Numbered from the stretch's first letter, positions 18,604 through 27,402 are shown. The stretch is DNA of 64,000 nucleotides from Pseudomonas furukawaii (GCF_002355475.1 NZ_AP014862.1:496001-560000), one strand, 5' to 3'. Notes: generated by a model from the sequence alone, not told the origin. Numbers and translations: made by a program.

Positions 18604-20117
18604 GGCGTGTTCTCGTGTTGTCGTTCGGGGTTGCCGGCGCGGGTGACGAGGGGGTGTTCGGCACCCCAGGCGTCGGCGTAGGGAATGGCCGGCTGGAACA
18701 GGCGGCGCCAGTCGGGACGGCCGGGGGCGCGTTCGGCGTGGCTTTCCATCAGGCGCTGGAACTGGCGCTGGGCCTGGCGTTGCAGGCTGGGGTAGTCGAC
18801 CCCCTTGACCTGGCCGTTCTCCATCACGCAGCGGCCGTCGATCCAGCTGGCGATGCAGTCGTCGCCGCGGCCGGCGAGGATCAGGTTCTTCAGCGGGTCG
18901 AACAGCGGGCCCAGGTGCAGGCCGTCGAGGCTGAACACCGCGATGTCGGCCTTGGCGCCGGGCGCCAGGCGGCCCAAGTCGTCGCGGCCCAGGGCCCTGG
19001 CGCCGCCGAGGGTGGCGGCGTTGTAGTAGTCGAGGGCGCGGGTCCTGTCGCTGCCCCCTTCGCGGATCCGGGCGATGTTCAGGCCCTGGCGCATGTTGTC
19101 GATCAGGTCCGCCGGCCAGGTATCGGTGCCCAGCGCGAGGTTGATGCCCCGGGCGCGGTAGCGGCCGAAGGAGTCCAGGGACTCGCCATCGCGGGCGAAG
19201 ACCACCGGGCAATGGACCAGACTGGCGCCGCTGTCGGCCAGCCGCGCCAGGTCGTCCTCGCCTTCGATGTGGATGCCGTGGGGCAGCAGCGCGCGCGGCC
19301 CGAGCAGGCCCAGCCGCTCCAGCCAGGCCAGGGGCGCGGCGCCGCGCAGGCGCTTGACCAGGGCCACTTCGTCACGGCCCTGGCAGCAGTGCAGGCGCAC
19401 CGGTGCGTCCAGCTCGCGGGAGAGGGCGACGGTGCGCTCCAGCAGCGCCGGGGTGCAGGTCTGGATGCGGTCCGGCAGCAGGGCTCCGCGAATCAGCCCG
19501 CCGTGGCGGCCGTCGAAGTCGCGGAAGAACCGCTCGGCCGCGTCCAGCCCGGCCAGGCCCCGGGTTTCGTCCCAGTGCTCGCGCAGCTGGCCGTTGGCAT
19601 CGAGGTACTGCATGCCGCTCATGTAGCAGGGGCCCAGGTAGGTGCGCAGGCCCAGCTCGGCGGCCACGCCCGCCACCGCCGCGAACTCCTCGTAGGTTTC
19701 CGCCCACTCGCGGTAGTACATGGAGGTGATCGGCAGGGCGGTGGTGATGCCGTTGCGGATCAGCTGGGTGAAGGCGTAGCGGTACTTGAACACTTCCTCG
19801 TCGAAGCGGTAGCTCTCCCGGGGGCCGCGCGCCAGGTATTCCGCCGACCACAGGCGGCCCATGGCGCGCTCGTCGCCGTTGTCCAGGCAGAGCACGGTGG
19901 AGTCCAGGTCGCCCAGGGCGTCGAGGTCAATCAGGCCAGGGCTGACCAGGGCGTTGCCGTAGTCGATCCAGCGCGCCACCGGGCCGGGATAGCCCCGGCC
20001 GACGAAGGCCACGCGGTCGCCCTCCAGCACCACTTCGCCCTCGCGCCAGAGCACATGGCGGGTGCCGTCGAAGCCCACCACGCAACTGGCCCTGAGGCCG
20101 ATGCGCGGGCTGTTCAC
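18597..20117 (-). CDS. Amidohydrolase-superfamily protein lacking the HxH metal motif
   Basis: A 506-aa protein of the AtzB/TrzN/guanine-deaminase-like branch. The TIM-barrel motifs LHCCQGRDEV, LPHGIHIEGED and TDTWPADLIDN supply the usual His, His and Asp ligands. After the PGLID strand, however, the expected HxH is replaced by D66-A-L68 in DLDALGDLD. Either this subgroup uses acidic residues at the first metal position, or the enzyme binds metal differently. It overlaps the upstream deaminase gene by 4 bp and the downstream reductase by 7 bp, so it acts in the same pathway. The substrate, probably a cyclic or linear C-N compound, is unknown. Confidence 0.82.
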   Translation of the reverse strand: MNSPRIGLRASCVVGFDGTRHVLWREGEVVLEGDRVAFVGRGYPGPVARWIDYGNALVSPGLIDLDALGDLDSTVLCLDNGDERAMGRLWSAEYLARGPRESYRFDEEVFKYRYAFTQLIRNGITTALPITSMYYREWAETYEEFAAVAGVAAELGLRTYLGPCYMSGMQYLDANGQLREHWDETRGLAGLDAAERFFRDFDGRHGGLIRGALLPDRIQTCTPALLERTVALSRELDAPVRLHCCQGRDEVALVKRLRGAAPLAWLERLGLLGPRALLPHGIHIEGEDDLARLADSGASLVHCPVVFARDGESLDSFGRYRARGINLALGTDTWPADLIDNMRQGLNIARIREGGSDRTRALDYYNAATLGGARALGRDDLGRLAPGAKADIAVFSLDGLHLGPLFDPLKNLILAGRGDDCIASWIDGRCVMENGQVKGVDYPSLQRQAQRQFQRLMESHAERAPGRPDWRRLFQPAIPYADAWGAEHPLVTRAGNPERQHENTPC

Positions 20118-21310
20118 AGGCGGCTCTCCAGCAGGCGTCCTTGTTCGGCGATCAGGCGTCCGGCGCGGTACACCCGCCTGGGCGGCCTCGCCACCACGGC
20201 CTCGCCCAGGCTCTGGGCCTCCATCAGCAGGAAGTCCGCCGCGCCGCCCGGGGCCAGCGTCTGCCCGGCGCGGCCGAGGGCCCGGCTGCCGTGCAGGCTG
20301 GCGGCGTCGAAGGCGGCGGCCAGTTCATCGTCCTTGGCCAGGTCGAAGCGGAACGCCAGCAGCATGGCGCGCTCCAGCATGTCGCCGTTGCCCATGGGCG
20401 ACCAGGCATCGCGGATGCCGTCGGAGCCGAGGCAGAGGTTCACGCCCGCCGCGCGCAGGGCGAGAAAGGGCGGCACGGCGCAGTCGGCGGGAGCCGAGCT
20501 CATCAGCGAGATGCCCAGCTCCGCCAGGCGCCGGGCCAGGGGTTCCACCTGGCTCCAGGGCGCCATGCCCAGGCAGTAGGCGTGGCTGATCATCACCCGG
20601 CCCTGGCGGCCGAAGCGTTCGGTGTAGTCGGCGATGCGGGCGATCTGCCAGAGCCCCAGTTCGCCCTTGTCGTGCAGGTGGATGTCCACGCCCCGGTCGA
20701 ACTCGGCGGCGAGGCCGAAGACGATGTCGAGCTGGGCGATGGGGTCGTTGTCGATGCCGCAGGGGTCCAGCCCGCCGACGTTCTCCACGCCCAGCGCCAG
20801 GGCCTGGCGCATCAGTTCCGCGGTGCCCGGGCGGCTCACCAGGCCGGTCTGCGGGAACGCCACCAGCTCCAGGTGGATCAGGTCGCGGTAGCCCTCGCGC
20901 AGGGCCTGCATGGCCTCCACATGGCTCAGGCCGAACTCGGGGTCGATGTCCACATGGCAGCGCAGGGTCAGCGAGCCCCGGGCGATGCAGTTCTCCAGCA
21001 GGGCGCCGGCGCGGGCGGCGATGGGCGCCTCGACTTCCCGCAGCACGCGGCGCTCGTTGGCGATGTAGTCCTTCAGCGCCGGCCCGGCGCTGTTGGGGCG
21101 CCAGGGCTGGCCCCAGAGGGTCTTGTCGAGGTGGATGTGGCTTTCCACCAGGGGCCGGGTCATCAGTTGGCCGCCGCCGTCGACATCACCGGCGGCCAGG
21201 GGCGCGGCGCTGGCCGGACGGCGCTCGGCTAAGACGCCGTCGCGGATGAGGAAGTCTTCGGCCGCGCCGCCGAAGGGGCGGACGTTGCGCAGCCAGTAGG
21301 CGTGAGTCAT
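20114..21310 (-). CDS. Cytosine deaminase-like amidohydrolase
   Basis: A 398-aa amidohydrolase of the CodA branch. The metal ligands are intact: H58/H60 in ESHIHLDKT, the LRCHVDID strand, DIHLHDKGE with the HxxE catalytic pattern (H then E), the ISHAYCLG strand, and the final Asp in LGSDGIRDAWSP. The SHIHLDKT and GSDGIRDAWSP segments are characteristic of cytosine/creatinine/isocytosine deaminases. It lies 107 bp after the binding-protein gene, within the same transcriptional direction as the ABC importer. The substrate is not certain. Confidence 0.85.
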   Translation of the reverse strand: MTHAYWLRNVRPFGGAAEDFLIRDGVLAERRPASAAPLAAGDVDGGGQLMTRPLVESHIHLDKTLWGQPWRPNSAGPALKDYIANERRVLREVEAPIAARAGALLENCIARGSLTLRCHVDIDPEFGLSHVEAMQALREGYRDLIHLELVAFPQTGLVSRPGTAELMRQALALGVENVGGLDPCGIDNDPIAQLDIVFGLAAEFDRGVDIHLHDKGELGLWQIARIADYTERFGRQGRVMISHAYCLGMAPWSQVEPLARRLAELGISLMSSAPADCAVPPFLALRAAGVNLCLGSDGIRDAWSPMGNGDMLERAMLLAFRFDLAKDDELAAAFDAASLHGSRALGRAGQTLAPGGAADFLLMEAQSLGEAVVARPPRRVYRAGRLIAEQGRLLESRL

Positions 21311-21366
21311 GGGGACCTCGAAGGCAGATTACGAATGGTGAAAGGTCATGTAGGAGCGAGCATTTC

Positions 21367-21403
21367 CGTAGGATGGGTTTCGCTCCGCTCTACCCATCCT
21401 ACG
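21367..21403. repeat. Single GTAGG palindrome (REP-like hairpin)
   Basis: CGTAGGATGGGT and ACCCATCCTACG form a perfect 12-bp inverted repeat around 13 nt. It is the same element type as the repeat cluster at 15826-16072. It lies inside the polycistronic stretch between the binding-protein and deaminase genes, where it could lower downstream expression or stabilise the upstream message. Confidence 0.85.
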
Positions 21404-21417
21404 AAGAGCGCTAGCCG

Positions 21418-22467
21418 TCAGCCCTTGAGCTTCGACCAGATGCGGTCCTGCAGCTCGCGGGCCTGGTTGCTGCACTCCTTCTCGGGGCGCAGGCGTTCGG
21501 CGTAGGCGTCGGGCATGTTGATGGCGTCCATCACCTGCCATTTCCTGTCCAGCAGCGCGTCGGTCTCGATGCCGTTGGCGTAGGCGATGGCGTTGGTCAC
21601 GGCGGCGGCGTTCTCCGGCTTCATCATCCAGTCGATGAAGACCCTGGCGTTGCCCGGGTGCGGGGCGCCCTTGGGCACGGCGAAGTTGTCCTGGAACATG
21701 GCGATGCCTTCGCGGGGGTAGACGTACTTGATGGTGCTCTTCTGCAGGGTCGCGCGGGCGGTGGAGCCGTTCCAGTTCTGCATCATGATCACTTCGCCCG
21801 AGGCCATGCGGTCCACGGTGTTGTCGGAGCTGTACATCTTCAGGAAGGGCTTCTGCTTCTGCAGCAGCTCGAGGATGCGCTTGGCGTCCTGGGGGTTTTC
21901 CGTGCACTCGTCCACGCCCAGGTAATGGCTGGCGGCGTTGATCAGGCTGCTGGGGGTGTCCAGCGCGGCCAGTTGGCCCTGGAGTTCCGGACGCGGCTCG
22001 AAGAACTCCTTCCAGGAGTCGTCCAGCGTGCCGCCCGGCACCCGCGCGCTGTCGTAGGAGAAGCCGGTGGTGCCCCAGAGGTAGGGCGCCGAGTACTTGC
22101 GGCCGGGGTCGAAGTCCGGGTTGCGGAAGGCCGGCTTCACATGGGCGAAGTTGGGCAGGCCGGGGCTGTCGATTTCCTGCAGCAGGCCCTGTTCGATCAG
22201 GGTTCGCATGATGGAGTGGGACGGCACTATGACGTCGTAGTTGGCGCCGCCCGCCTGCAGCTTGGCCAGCAGGGTCTCGTTGCTGTCGTAGCCGTCCATG
22301 GTGACCTTGATGCCGGTTTCCTTCTCGAACTTGGCCAGCAGTTCCACCGGGTAGTAGTCGGTCCAGTTGTAGAAGAACAGTTCCTTGGGCTCCTCCGCCT
22401 GGGCGGTGGCGGTGAGGCAGGCGAGGGCGAGTCCGGCTACCCCATGACGCAGTGCTTTCAACTTCAT
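21418..22467 (-). CDS. ABC transporter substrate-binding protein, polyamine family (PotD-like)
   Basis: A 349-aa periplasmic binding protein. The signal peptide covers about residues 1-24 (MKLKALRHGVAGLALACLTA… cleaved after TAQA). The mature protein opens KELFFYNWTDYYPVELLAKF, the PotD/PotF pattern, with YLWGTTGFSYD later. GGAGAAAG precedes the ATG. It is encoded directly after the two permeases and the ATPase. The neighbouring deaminase and amidohydrolase suggest the ligand is a nitrogen heterocycle or ureide rather than a classic polyamine. Confidence 0.88.
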   Translation of the reverse strand: MKLKALRHGVAGLALACLTATAQAEEPKELFFYNWTDYYPVELLAKFEKETGIKVTMDGYDSNETLLAKLQAGGANYDVIVPSHSIMRTLIEQGLLQEIDSPGLPNFAHVKPAFRNPDFDPGRKYSAPYLWGTTGFSYDSARVPGGTLDDSWKEFFEPRPELQGQLAALDTPSSLINAASHYLGVDECTENPQDAKRILELLQKQKPFLKMYSSDNTVDRMASGEVIMMQNWNGSTARATLQKSTIKYVYPREGIAMFQDNFAVPKGAPHPGNARVFIDWMMKPENAAAVTNAIAYANGIETDALLDRKWQVMDAINMPDAYAERLRPEKECSNQARELQDRIWSKLKG

Positions 22468-22514
22468 TGTCTTTCTCCGTGTCGAGAACAGGTTGGGCAG
22501 AGGTGGAACAGGGT

Positions 22515-23306
22515 TCAGGCGGTGGGTTTGCCCCGCTGGCCGAGCCAGAAGGAGAACACCACCAGGACGATGGAGATCACCAGCATCAGGGTGGAGATGG
22601 CGTTGATCTCCGGGGTGACCCCGGCCTTGATGGCCGAGAAGATGTACACCGGCAGGGTGGTGGAACCGGGGCCGGCGACGAAGAAGGTCATGATGAAGTC
22701 GTCCAGGCTGACCACGAACGCCAGCACCGCGCCGGACAGGACCGCCGGGAACAGCAGCGGCAGGGTGACCCGGCGGAAGGTGTGGAAGGGGTTGGCGTAG
22801 AGGTCGCCCGCCGCTTCCAGCAGGCTCTTGTCCATGTCGTTCAGGCGTGCGCGGATCGGCAGGTAGGCGAAGGGGATGCAGAAGCCGATGTGGGCGATGA
22901 TCACCGTCAGCAGGCCGAGCTTGATGCCCAGCGCCATGAACAGCAGCAGGGTGGCCACCGCGGTGACGATCTCCGGCAGGATCAGCGGCAGGTTGATGCC
23001 GCCTTCCACCAGCTTCTGCCCGTAGAAGGGCCGGTAGGTGGCCAGCGCCGCCAGCAGTGCGATGGCGGTGGCGCAGACGGTGGCGATGGAGGCGACTATC
23101 ACCGAGTTCAGCGCCGCCGCCTGGATCGACGGGTTGGCGAGGATGCGCCCGTACCAGGCGAAGGAGAACTCGGTCCACACCGTGGCGGTGCGGTTGGCGT
23201 TGAAGCTGTAGGCGATCAGCACTAGGATCGGCAGGTACAGGTAGGCCAGCACCAGCAGGCTGGTTTCGCGGGTCAGCGGCAATTTCTTCAGGTGGTTGGC
23301 GATCAT
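22515..23306 (-). CDS. ABC transporter permease (PotC-like)
   Basis: A 263-aa inner-membrane permease with about six transmembrane segments. The EAA loop that contacts the ATPase is at about residues 165-185 (EAAGDLYANPFHTFRRVTLP). Its start codon overlaps the stop of the preceding permease gene by one base (TGATG), indicating translational coupling. It forms a heterodimer with the product of 23306-24220. Confidence 0.9.
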   Translation of the reverse strand: MIANHLKKLPLTRETSLLVLAYLYLPILVLIAYSFNANRTATVWTEFSFAWYGRILANPSIQAAALNSVIVASIATVCATAIALLAALATYRPFYGQKLVEGGINLPLILPEIVTAVATLLLFMALGIKLGLLTVIIAHIGFCIPFAYLPIRARLNDMDKSLLEAAGDLYANPFHTFRRVTLPLLFPAVLSGAVLAFVVSLDDFIMTFFVAGPGSTTLPVYIFSAIKAGVTPEINAISTLMLVISIVLVVFSFWLGQRGKPTA

Positions 23307-24220
23307 CAGCGGGCTCCCTGGCGAATGGCCTTGGCGGCTTTCCGGGCGTAGAGGGCGTAGAGCACCAGGGCCAGCAGCATCAGCCCCAGCAGCAGGAAGG
23401 ACAGCGAGCTGCCCAGCGGCCAGTTGCGGGCGGTGCCGAACTGCTGCTGGATCAGGTTGCCGATCATCAGCGTCTTGCCGCCGCCGAGGATGGCGGGGGT
23501 GATGAAGGCGCCCAGGCTCGGCACGAACACCAGCAGCGCGCCGGCCACCACGCCCGGCATGGACAGCGGCAGGATCACCCGGCGCAGGGCCTTCCAGCGG
23601 TTGGCGCCGAGGTCGTAGGCGGCTTCCACCAGGCGCCAGTCGAGTTTCTCCAGGGTGGAGTAGATCGGCAGGATCATGAACGGCAGGAAGCTGTAGACCA
23701 GCCCCACCACCACGGCGAAGTCGTTGTAGAGCAGGGTGATGCCGCCGGCCTGGGGGAACAGCGCGTTGAGGCTCTGGGCCAGCCAGCCCTGCTCGCGCAG
23801 GATGATCAGCCAGGCGTAGTTGCGGATCAGCAGGTTGGTCCAGAAGGGGATGGTGATCAGCAGCACCATGATGTTGCGCGAGCGCTCGCTGAGGCTGGTC
23901 ATCCACAGCGCCACCGGGAAGCCCAGCAGGAAGCACAGCAGTGTGGTTCCGCCGGCCTGCAGCACCGAGCGCAGCAGCGCCTGGGCATAGACCCAGTTGA
24001 CCTCCAGGTTGCCGTCGAAATCCTCCTGGAAGAACAGCCGCACGTAGCTTTCCAGGTGCCAGCCCGCGCTCCAGTCGACGCCGCCGTAGAGGTTGCGCGG
24101 CAGCAGGCTGATGTAGCCCATGATCCCCAGGGGAATGGCGATCAGGCAGAGCAGGGTGAGCAGCACCGGCGACAGCAGCAACAGCCGGTTGAGGCTGGGG
24201 GACGTAGCGCTGACGCTCAT
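23306..24220 (-). CDS. ABC transporter permease (PotB-like)
   Basis: A 304-aa permease with about six transmembrane helices. The EAA loop is at about residues 203-225 (EAAYDLGANRWKALRRVILP). The long periplasmic loop after helix 1 (about residues 38-80) is typical of PotB/PotH. The start lies 1 bp after the stop of the ATPase gene, so the four transporter genes form one transcript in the order potA, potB, potC, binding protein. Confidence 0.9.
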   Translation of the reverse strand: MSVSATSPSLNRLLLLSPVLLTLLCLIAIPLGIMGYISLLPRNLYGGVDWSAGWHLESYVRLFFQEDFDGNLEVNWVYAQALLRSVLQAGGTTLLCFLLGFPVALWMTSLSERSRNIMVLLITIPFWTNLLIRNYAWLIILREQGWLAQSLNALFPQAGGITLLYNDFAVVVGLVYSFLPFMILPIYSTLEKLDWRLVEAAYDLGANRWKALRRVILPLSMPGVVAGALLVFVPSLGAFITPAILGGGKTLMIGNLIQQQFGTARNWPLGSSLSFLLLGLMLLALVLYALYARKAAKAIRQGAR

Positions 24221-24221
24221 C

Positions 24222-25310
24222 TCAGGCCTCCATCAGCAGGCAGGCGTGGGGCGGCAGCTGCACCGCCACGGACGAGCCCGGGGTGCGGGCGCTGACCGCG
24301 CCCTCATTGCTTTCCCGCAGCATCACCTTCAGGTCGTTGGCCAGTCGGCACTGGTAGAGCGTGGCGGTGCCGACGTAGAGCACCGCCTCGATCACGCCGC
24401 GCAGGTGGTGGGGTTCGCCGGGCTCCACCAGCTTCGAGCGTTCCGGGCGGAAGGCCAGCTGGGCGCGGCCGCTGGGGGCGTCGCCGTCGTGGGCGCAGGG
24501 AATGTCCACCGGGATGCCGTCGGGGCGGAACAGCCGACCGTTCTGCGGGCACTGGCGGATCTGGCCGGGGAGGAAGTTGATGTCGCCGATGAAGTGAGCG
24601 ACGAAGGGGTGCTTCGGGCGCTCGTAGATCTCGCTGGGGCTGCCGATCTGCAGGATCCTGCCGCTGGCCATCACGGCGATGCGGTCCGACAGGGTCAGCG
24701 CCTCTTCCTGATCGTGGGTGACGAAGATGAAGGTGATACCCGCCTCCTGCTGCACGCGCTTGAGCTCCACCTGCATTTCCTTGCGCAGCTTCAGGTCCAG
24801 GGCCGACAGCGGCTCGTCCAGCAGCAGCACGTCCGGGCGCGGCGCCAGGGCGCGGGCCAGCGCCACACGCTGTTGCTGGCCGCCGGAGAGTTCCGCCGGA
24901 CGCCGGCGCGCCAGGTGCTCCATCTGCACCAGGGCCAGCATCTCCTTCACCCGCGCGGGGATCTCGCCGCGTGCGAGGCCCTGCATCTCCAGGCCGAAGG
25001 CGATGTTCTCCGCCACCGACATGTGGGGGAACAGGGCGTAGCTCTGGAACACGGTGTTGACCCGGCGCTTGTAGGGCGGCAGCTCGTCCACCCGCTGGCC
25101 GCCGATATGGATGCTGCCCGCGCTGACCTGCTCGAAGCCGGCGATGGACCTGAGCAACGTGGTCTTGCCACAGCCCGAGGGGCCGAGCAGGGTGAAGAAC
25201 TCGTTGGAACGGATGCTCACCGAAACCTCATCCAGCGCCGGGGCCACCTCGGGGTCGTCGGTGTAGCGCTTGCTGACGCGTTGCACCTCGATGGATGATG
25301 CGTGCTTCAT
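24222..25310 (-). CDS. ABC transporter ATP-binding protein (PotA-like)
   Basis: A 362-aa ATPase with Walker A GPSGCGKTT (about residues 43-51), signature LSGGQQQR, Walker B VLLLDEPLSALD and switch THDQEEAL. A C-terminal TOBE domain (about 280-360) is typical of PotA. It energises the import system encoded downstream. First gene of the operon; GAGGTGAC precedes the ATG by 9 bp. The divergent GntR gene starts 143 bp away. Confidence 0.92.
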   Translation of the reverse strand: MKHASSIEVQRVSKRYTDDPEVAPALDEVSVSIRSNEFFTLLGPSGCGKTTLLRSIAGFEQVSAGSIHIGGQRVDELPPYKRRVNTVFQSYALFPHMSVAENIAFGLEMQGLARGEIPARVKEMLALVQMEHLARRRPAELSGGQQQRVALARALAPRPDVLLLDEPLSALDLKLRKEMQVELKRVQQEAGITFIFVTHDQEEALTLSDRIAVMASGRILQIGSPSEIYERPKHPFVAHFIGDINFLPGQIRQCPQNGRLFRPDGIPVDIPCAHDGDAPSGRAQLAFRPERSKLVEPGEPHHLRGVIEAVLYVGTATLYQCRLANDLKVMLRESNEGAVSARTPGSSVAVQLPPHACLLMEA

Positions 25311-25329
25311 GATGGTGCGTCACCTCTTG

Positions 25330-25345
25330 TTTTTGTATGCAAAAA
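25330..25345. promoter_or_regulatory. GntR-type operator between potA-like and gntR genes
   Basis: TTTTTG-TATG-CAAAAA is a 16-bp dyad 20 bp from the potA-like start, followed by a partial second copy TTGAATGCAA. GntR/FadR-subfamily proteins usually bind short TTGT-N-ACAA-like dyads. It would cover the leader of the ABC operon, so the divergent regulator probably represses it. Confidence 0.6.
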
Positions 25346-25453
25346 TTGAATGCAACCTAGAAATAGCTGGATTATTCTGATTGCGCAACAGGCTTTTTCT
25401 GACAGAGCATTTCCGTCCGAATCAGGCCGTTCACCGATGAGAGGGAGAGACCC

Positions 25454-26143
25454 ATGAGCGACAAGAAGCTGGAAACCACGGTGGACCGGGTCTATCAGGG
25501 GGTGTACCAGGCCATCAGCAAGCGCTCCCTGAGGCCTGGTATGAAGCTGGGAGAGGCCGCCCTGGCCGAGCTGTTCAACGTCAGCCGCACCTCGGTGCGG
25601 GCGGCGCTAAAGCAACTGGAGGCCGACGGCCTGGTGAGCTCCGAGACGAACAAGGGCTGCTGGGTCTCGCTGCCCAGCGACGAGGAAATCCGCTCGCTGT
25701 TCGAGACCCGCCGGCTGATCGAGATCGGCATCGTCACCGAGCTCTGCCGCCGCCGCGACAGCGCCGCCATGCGCGACCTGCGCGACCACCTGCTGCTGGA
25801 AGAAGCGGCGCGCCGCGAGCACGACCACGAGCGGCTGATCCACCTGCTGGGGGAGTTCCACATCAAGCTGGCCATGGCCCTGCACAACCCGGTGCTGCTG
25901 GACTGGTTCCGCAAGCTCATCTCCCGCGCCTCGCTCTATGCCGCCGCCCTCGACGACGAACGCCACGACGCCTGCCGCGACGACGAGCACCTGCGGCTGA
26001 TCGAATTCATCGAGGCCGGCAACCAGAATGCGGCCATCGAACTGACCTGCTTCCACCTCGCCGCCATCGAGACCGCCATCCTCGAATCCGCCGGCAAGTT
26101 GAAGGCGGGCTATCACCCGCTCAAGCACCTGATCGAGACCTGA
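25454..26143 (+). CDS. GntR-family (FadR/VanR subgroup) transcriptional regulator
   Basis: A 229-aa regulator. A winged HTH is at about residues 10-75 (LGEAALAELFNVSRTSVRAA) and an all-helical FCD ligand domain at about 85-210, with likely metal/ligand residues E, H and H in the LIEIGIVTEL, FHIKLAMALH and LTCFHLA helices. It is divergent from the ABC operon and 8 bp upstream of the racemase-like gene, with which it should be co-transcribed. AGAGGGAGA precedes the ATG. Confidence 0.9.
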   Translation: MSDKKLETTVDRVYQGVYQAISKRSLRPGMKLGEAALAELFNVSRTSVRAALKQLEADGLVSSETNKGCWVSLPSDEEIRSLFETRRLIEIGIVTELCRRRDSAAMRDLRDHLLLEEAARREHDHERLIHLLGEFHIKLAMALHNPVLLDWFRKLISRASLYAAALDDERHDACRDDEHLRLIEFIEAGNQNAAIELTCFHLAAIETAILESAGKLKAGYHPLKHLIET

Positions 26144-26151
26144 GCCCGGCC

Positions 26152-26889
26152 ATGAAGATCCAGCTCATCAACCCCAACACCAGCACCGCCATGACCGCCG
26201 CCCTGACCGCCTCCGCGCAGCACCTGCTGCGGCCCGGCAACCAGTTGCTGGCGGTGACCAATGCGGCCGGGCCCGCCTCCATCGAGGGGCATTACGACGA
26301 GGCCCTGAGCGTGCCCGGCCTGCTCCAGGCCATTCGCGACGGTGAGCGTGAGGGGGTGGAAGGGCATGTGATCGCCTGCTTCGGCGACCCCGGCCTGCTG
26401 GCCGCGCGGGAGATCGCCCGCTACCCGGTGATCGGCATCGCCGAAGCCGCCATGCACCTGGCCACCTGGGTGGCTACCGGCTTCAGCATCGTCACCACCC
26501 TGGGCCGCACTAAGGTGATCGCCCGGCATCTGGTGGAGCGCTACGGCTTCCACGCCCAGTGCCGGGGCATCCACGCCGTGGAGATTCCCGTGCTGGCCCT
26601 GGACCAGGACCCGGACGGCCTGCGCCGGTTGATGCGCAGCGCCTGCCGCGAGGCCCTGGAACGGGACGAATCCGGCGCCATCGTCCTGGGCTGCGCCGGC
26701 ATGAGCCACCTCGCCCAGACCCTGCAGGCCGACCTGGGTGTGCCGGTGATCGACGGCGTGGGCGCCGCCCTGAAATTGGTGGAAACCCTGGGCGAACTGC
26801 GCCTGTCCACCAGCAAGCGCGGCGACCTCGACTTCCCCTTGCCCAAGTCCTACGCCGGCTTCCTGCGGGGCTTCGCCGTGGGTGCCTGA
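26152..26889 (+). CDS. Aspartate/glutamate/hydantoin racemase-superfamily protein
   Basis: A 245-aa protein that begins MKIQLINPNTSTAMTAAL. The N-terminal INPNTS motif and the two catalytic cysteines in IACFGDPGLLAA (about residue 75) and VLGCAGMSHL (about residue 182) define the hydantoin/allantoin racemase group. Such enzymes epimerise 5-substituted hydantoins or allantoin. With a cytosine-deaminase-like enzyme, a second amidohydrolase and a dedicated importer opposite, it suggests degradation of a ureide or hydantoin-like ring. The 74-bp repeat array begins just past the stop. Confidence 0.87.
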   Translation: MKIQLINPNTSTAMTAALTASAQHLLRPGNQLLAVTNAAGPASIEGHYDEALSVPGLLQAIRDGEREGVEGHVIACFGDPGLLAAREIARYPVIGIAEAAMHLATWVATGFSIVTTLGRTKVIARHLVERYGFHAQCRGIHAVEIPVLALDQDPDGLRRLMRSACREALERDESGAIVLGCAGMSHLAQTLQADLGVPVIDGVGAALKLVETLGELRLSTSKRGDLDFPLPKSYAGFLRGFAVGA

Positions 26890-26897
26890 GCACCCGT

Positions 26898-27402
26898 CGG
26901 CGGACCGGTTTGCCGGCGAACGCTGTGGACTGGTTCGCGGGCAAGCCCGCTCCTACAGGGCGCCCGGTTTCGTAGGAGCCGGCTTGCCGGCGAATGGCGC
27001 GGACTGGTTCGCGGGCGCGCCCGCTCCTACAGGGGGCGCGGTTCCGTAGGAGCCGGCTTGCCGGCGAATGGTGCGGGTCGGTTCGCGGGCGAGCCCGCTC
27101 CTACAGGGGGCGCGGTTTCGTAGGAGCCGGCTTGCCGGCGAATGGTGCGGGCTGGTTCGCGGGCAAGCCCGCTCCTACAGGTGGCGCGGTTCCGTAGGAG
27201 CCGGCTTGCCGGCGAATGGTGCGGGTCGGTTCGCGGGCGAGCCCGCTCCTACAGGATGCGCGGTTTCGTAGGAGCCGGCTTGCCGGCGAATGGTGCGGAC
27301 CGGTTCGCGGGCGAGCCCGCTCCTACGGGGGGCGCGGTTTCGTAGGAGCCGGCTTGCCGGCGAATTGTGCGGGCTGGTTCGCGGGCGAGCCCGCTCCTAC
27401 AG
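26898..27402. repeat. 74-bp tandem array of paired GTAGGAG palindromes (7 units)
   Basis: Exactly 74-bp units start with GTAGGAGCCGGCTTGCCGG at 26972, 27046, 27120, 27194, 27268 and 27342, plus a degenerate first unit from about 26898. Each contains a second, facing palindrome, TTCGCGGGCGAGCCCGCTCCTAC. This is the familiar Pseudomonas GTAGGAGC…GCCCGCGAA REP-type element amplified head to head. The last CCTAC overlaps the stop codon of the minus-strand gene at 27397. Confidence 0.95.

Noticed and set aside
26898-27402. CRISPR array suspected from regular 74-bp spacing
   Set aside because: There are no variable spacers: the whole unit is repeated, with palindromes typical of Pseudomonas REP elements, and no cas genes are nearby.
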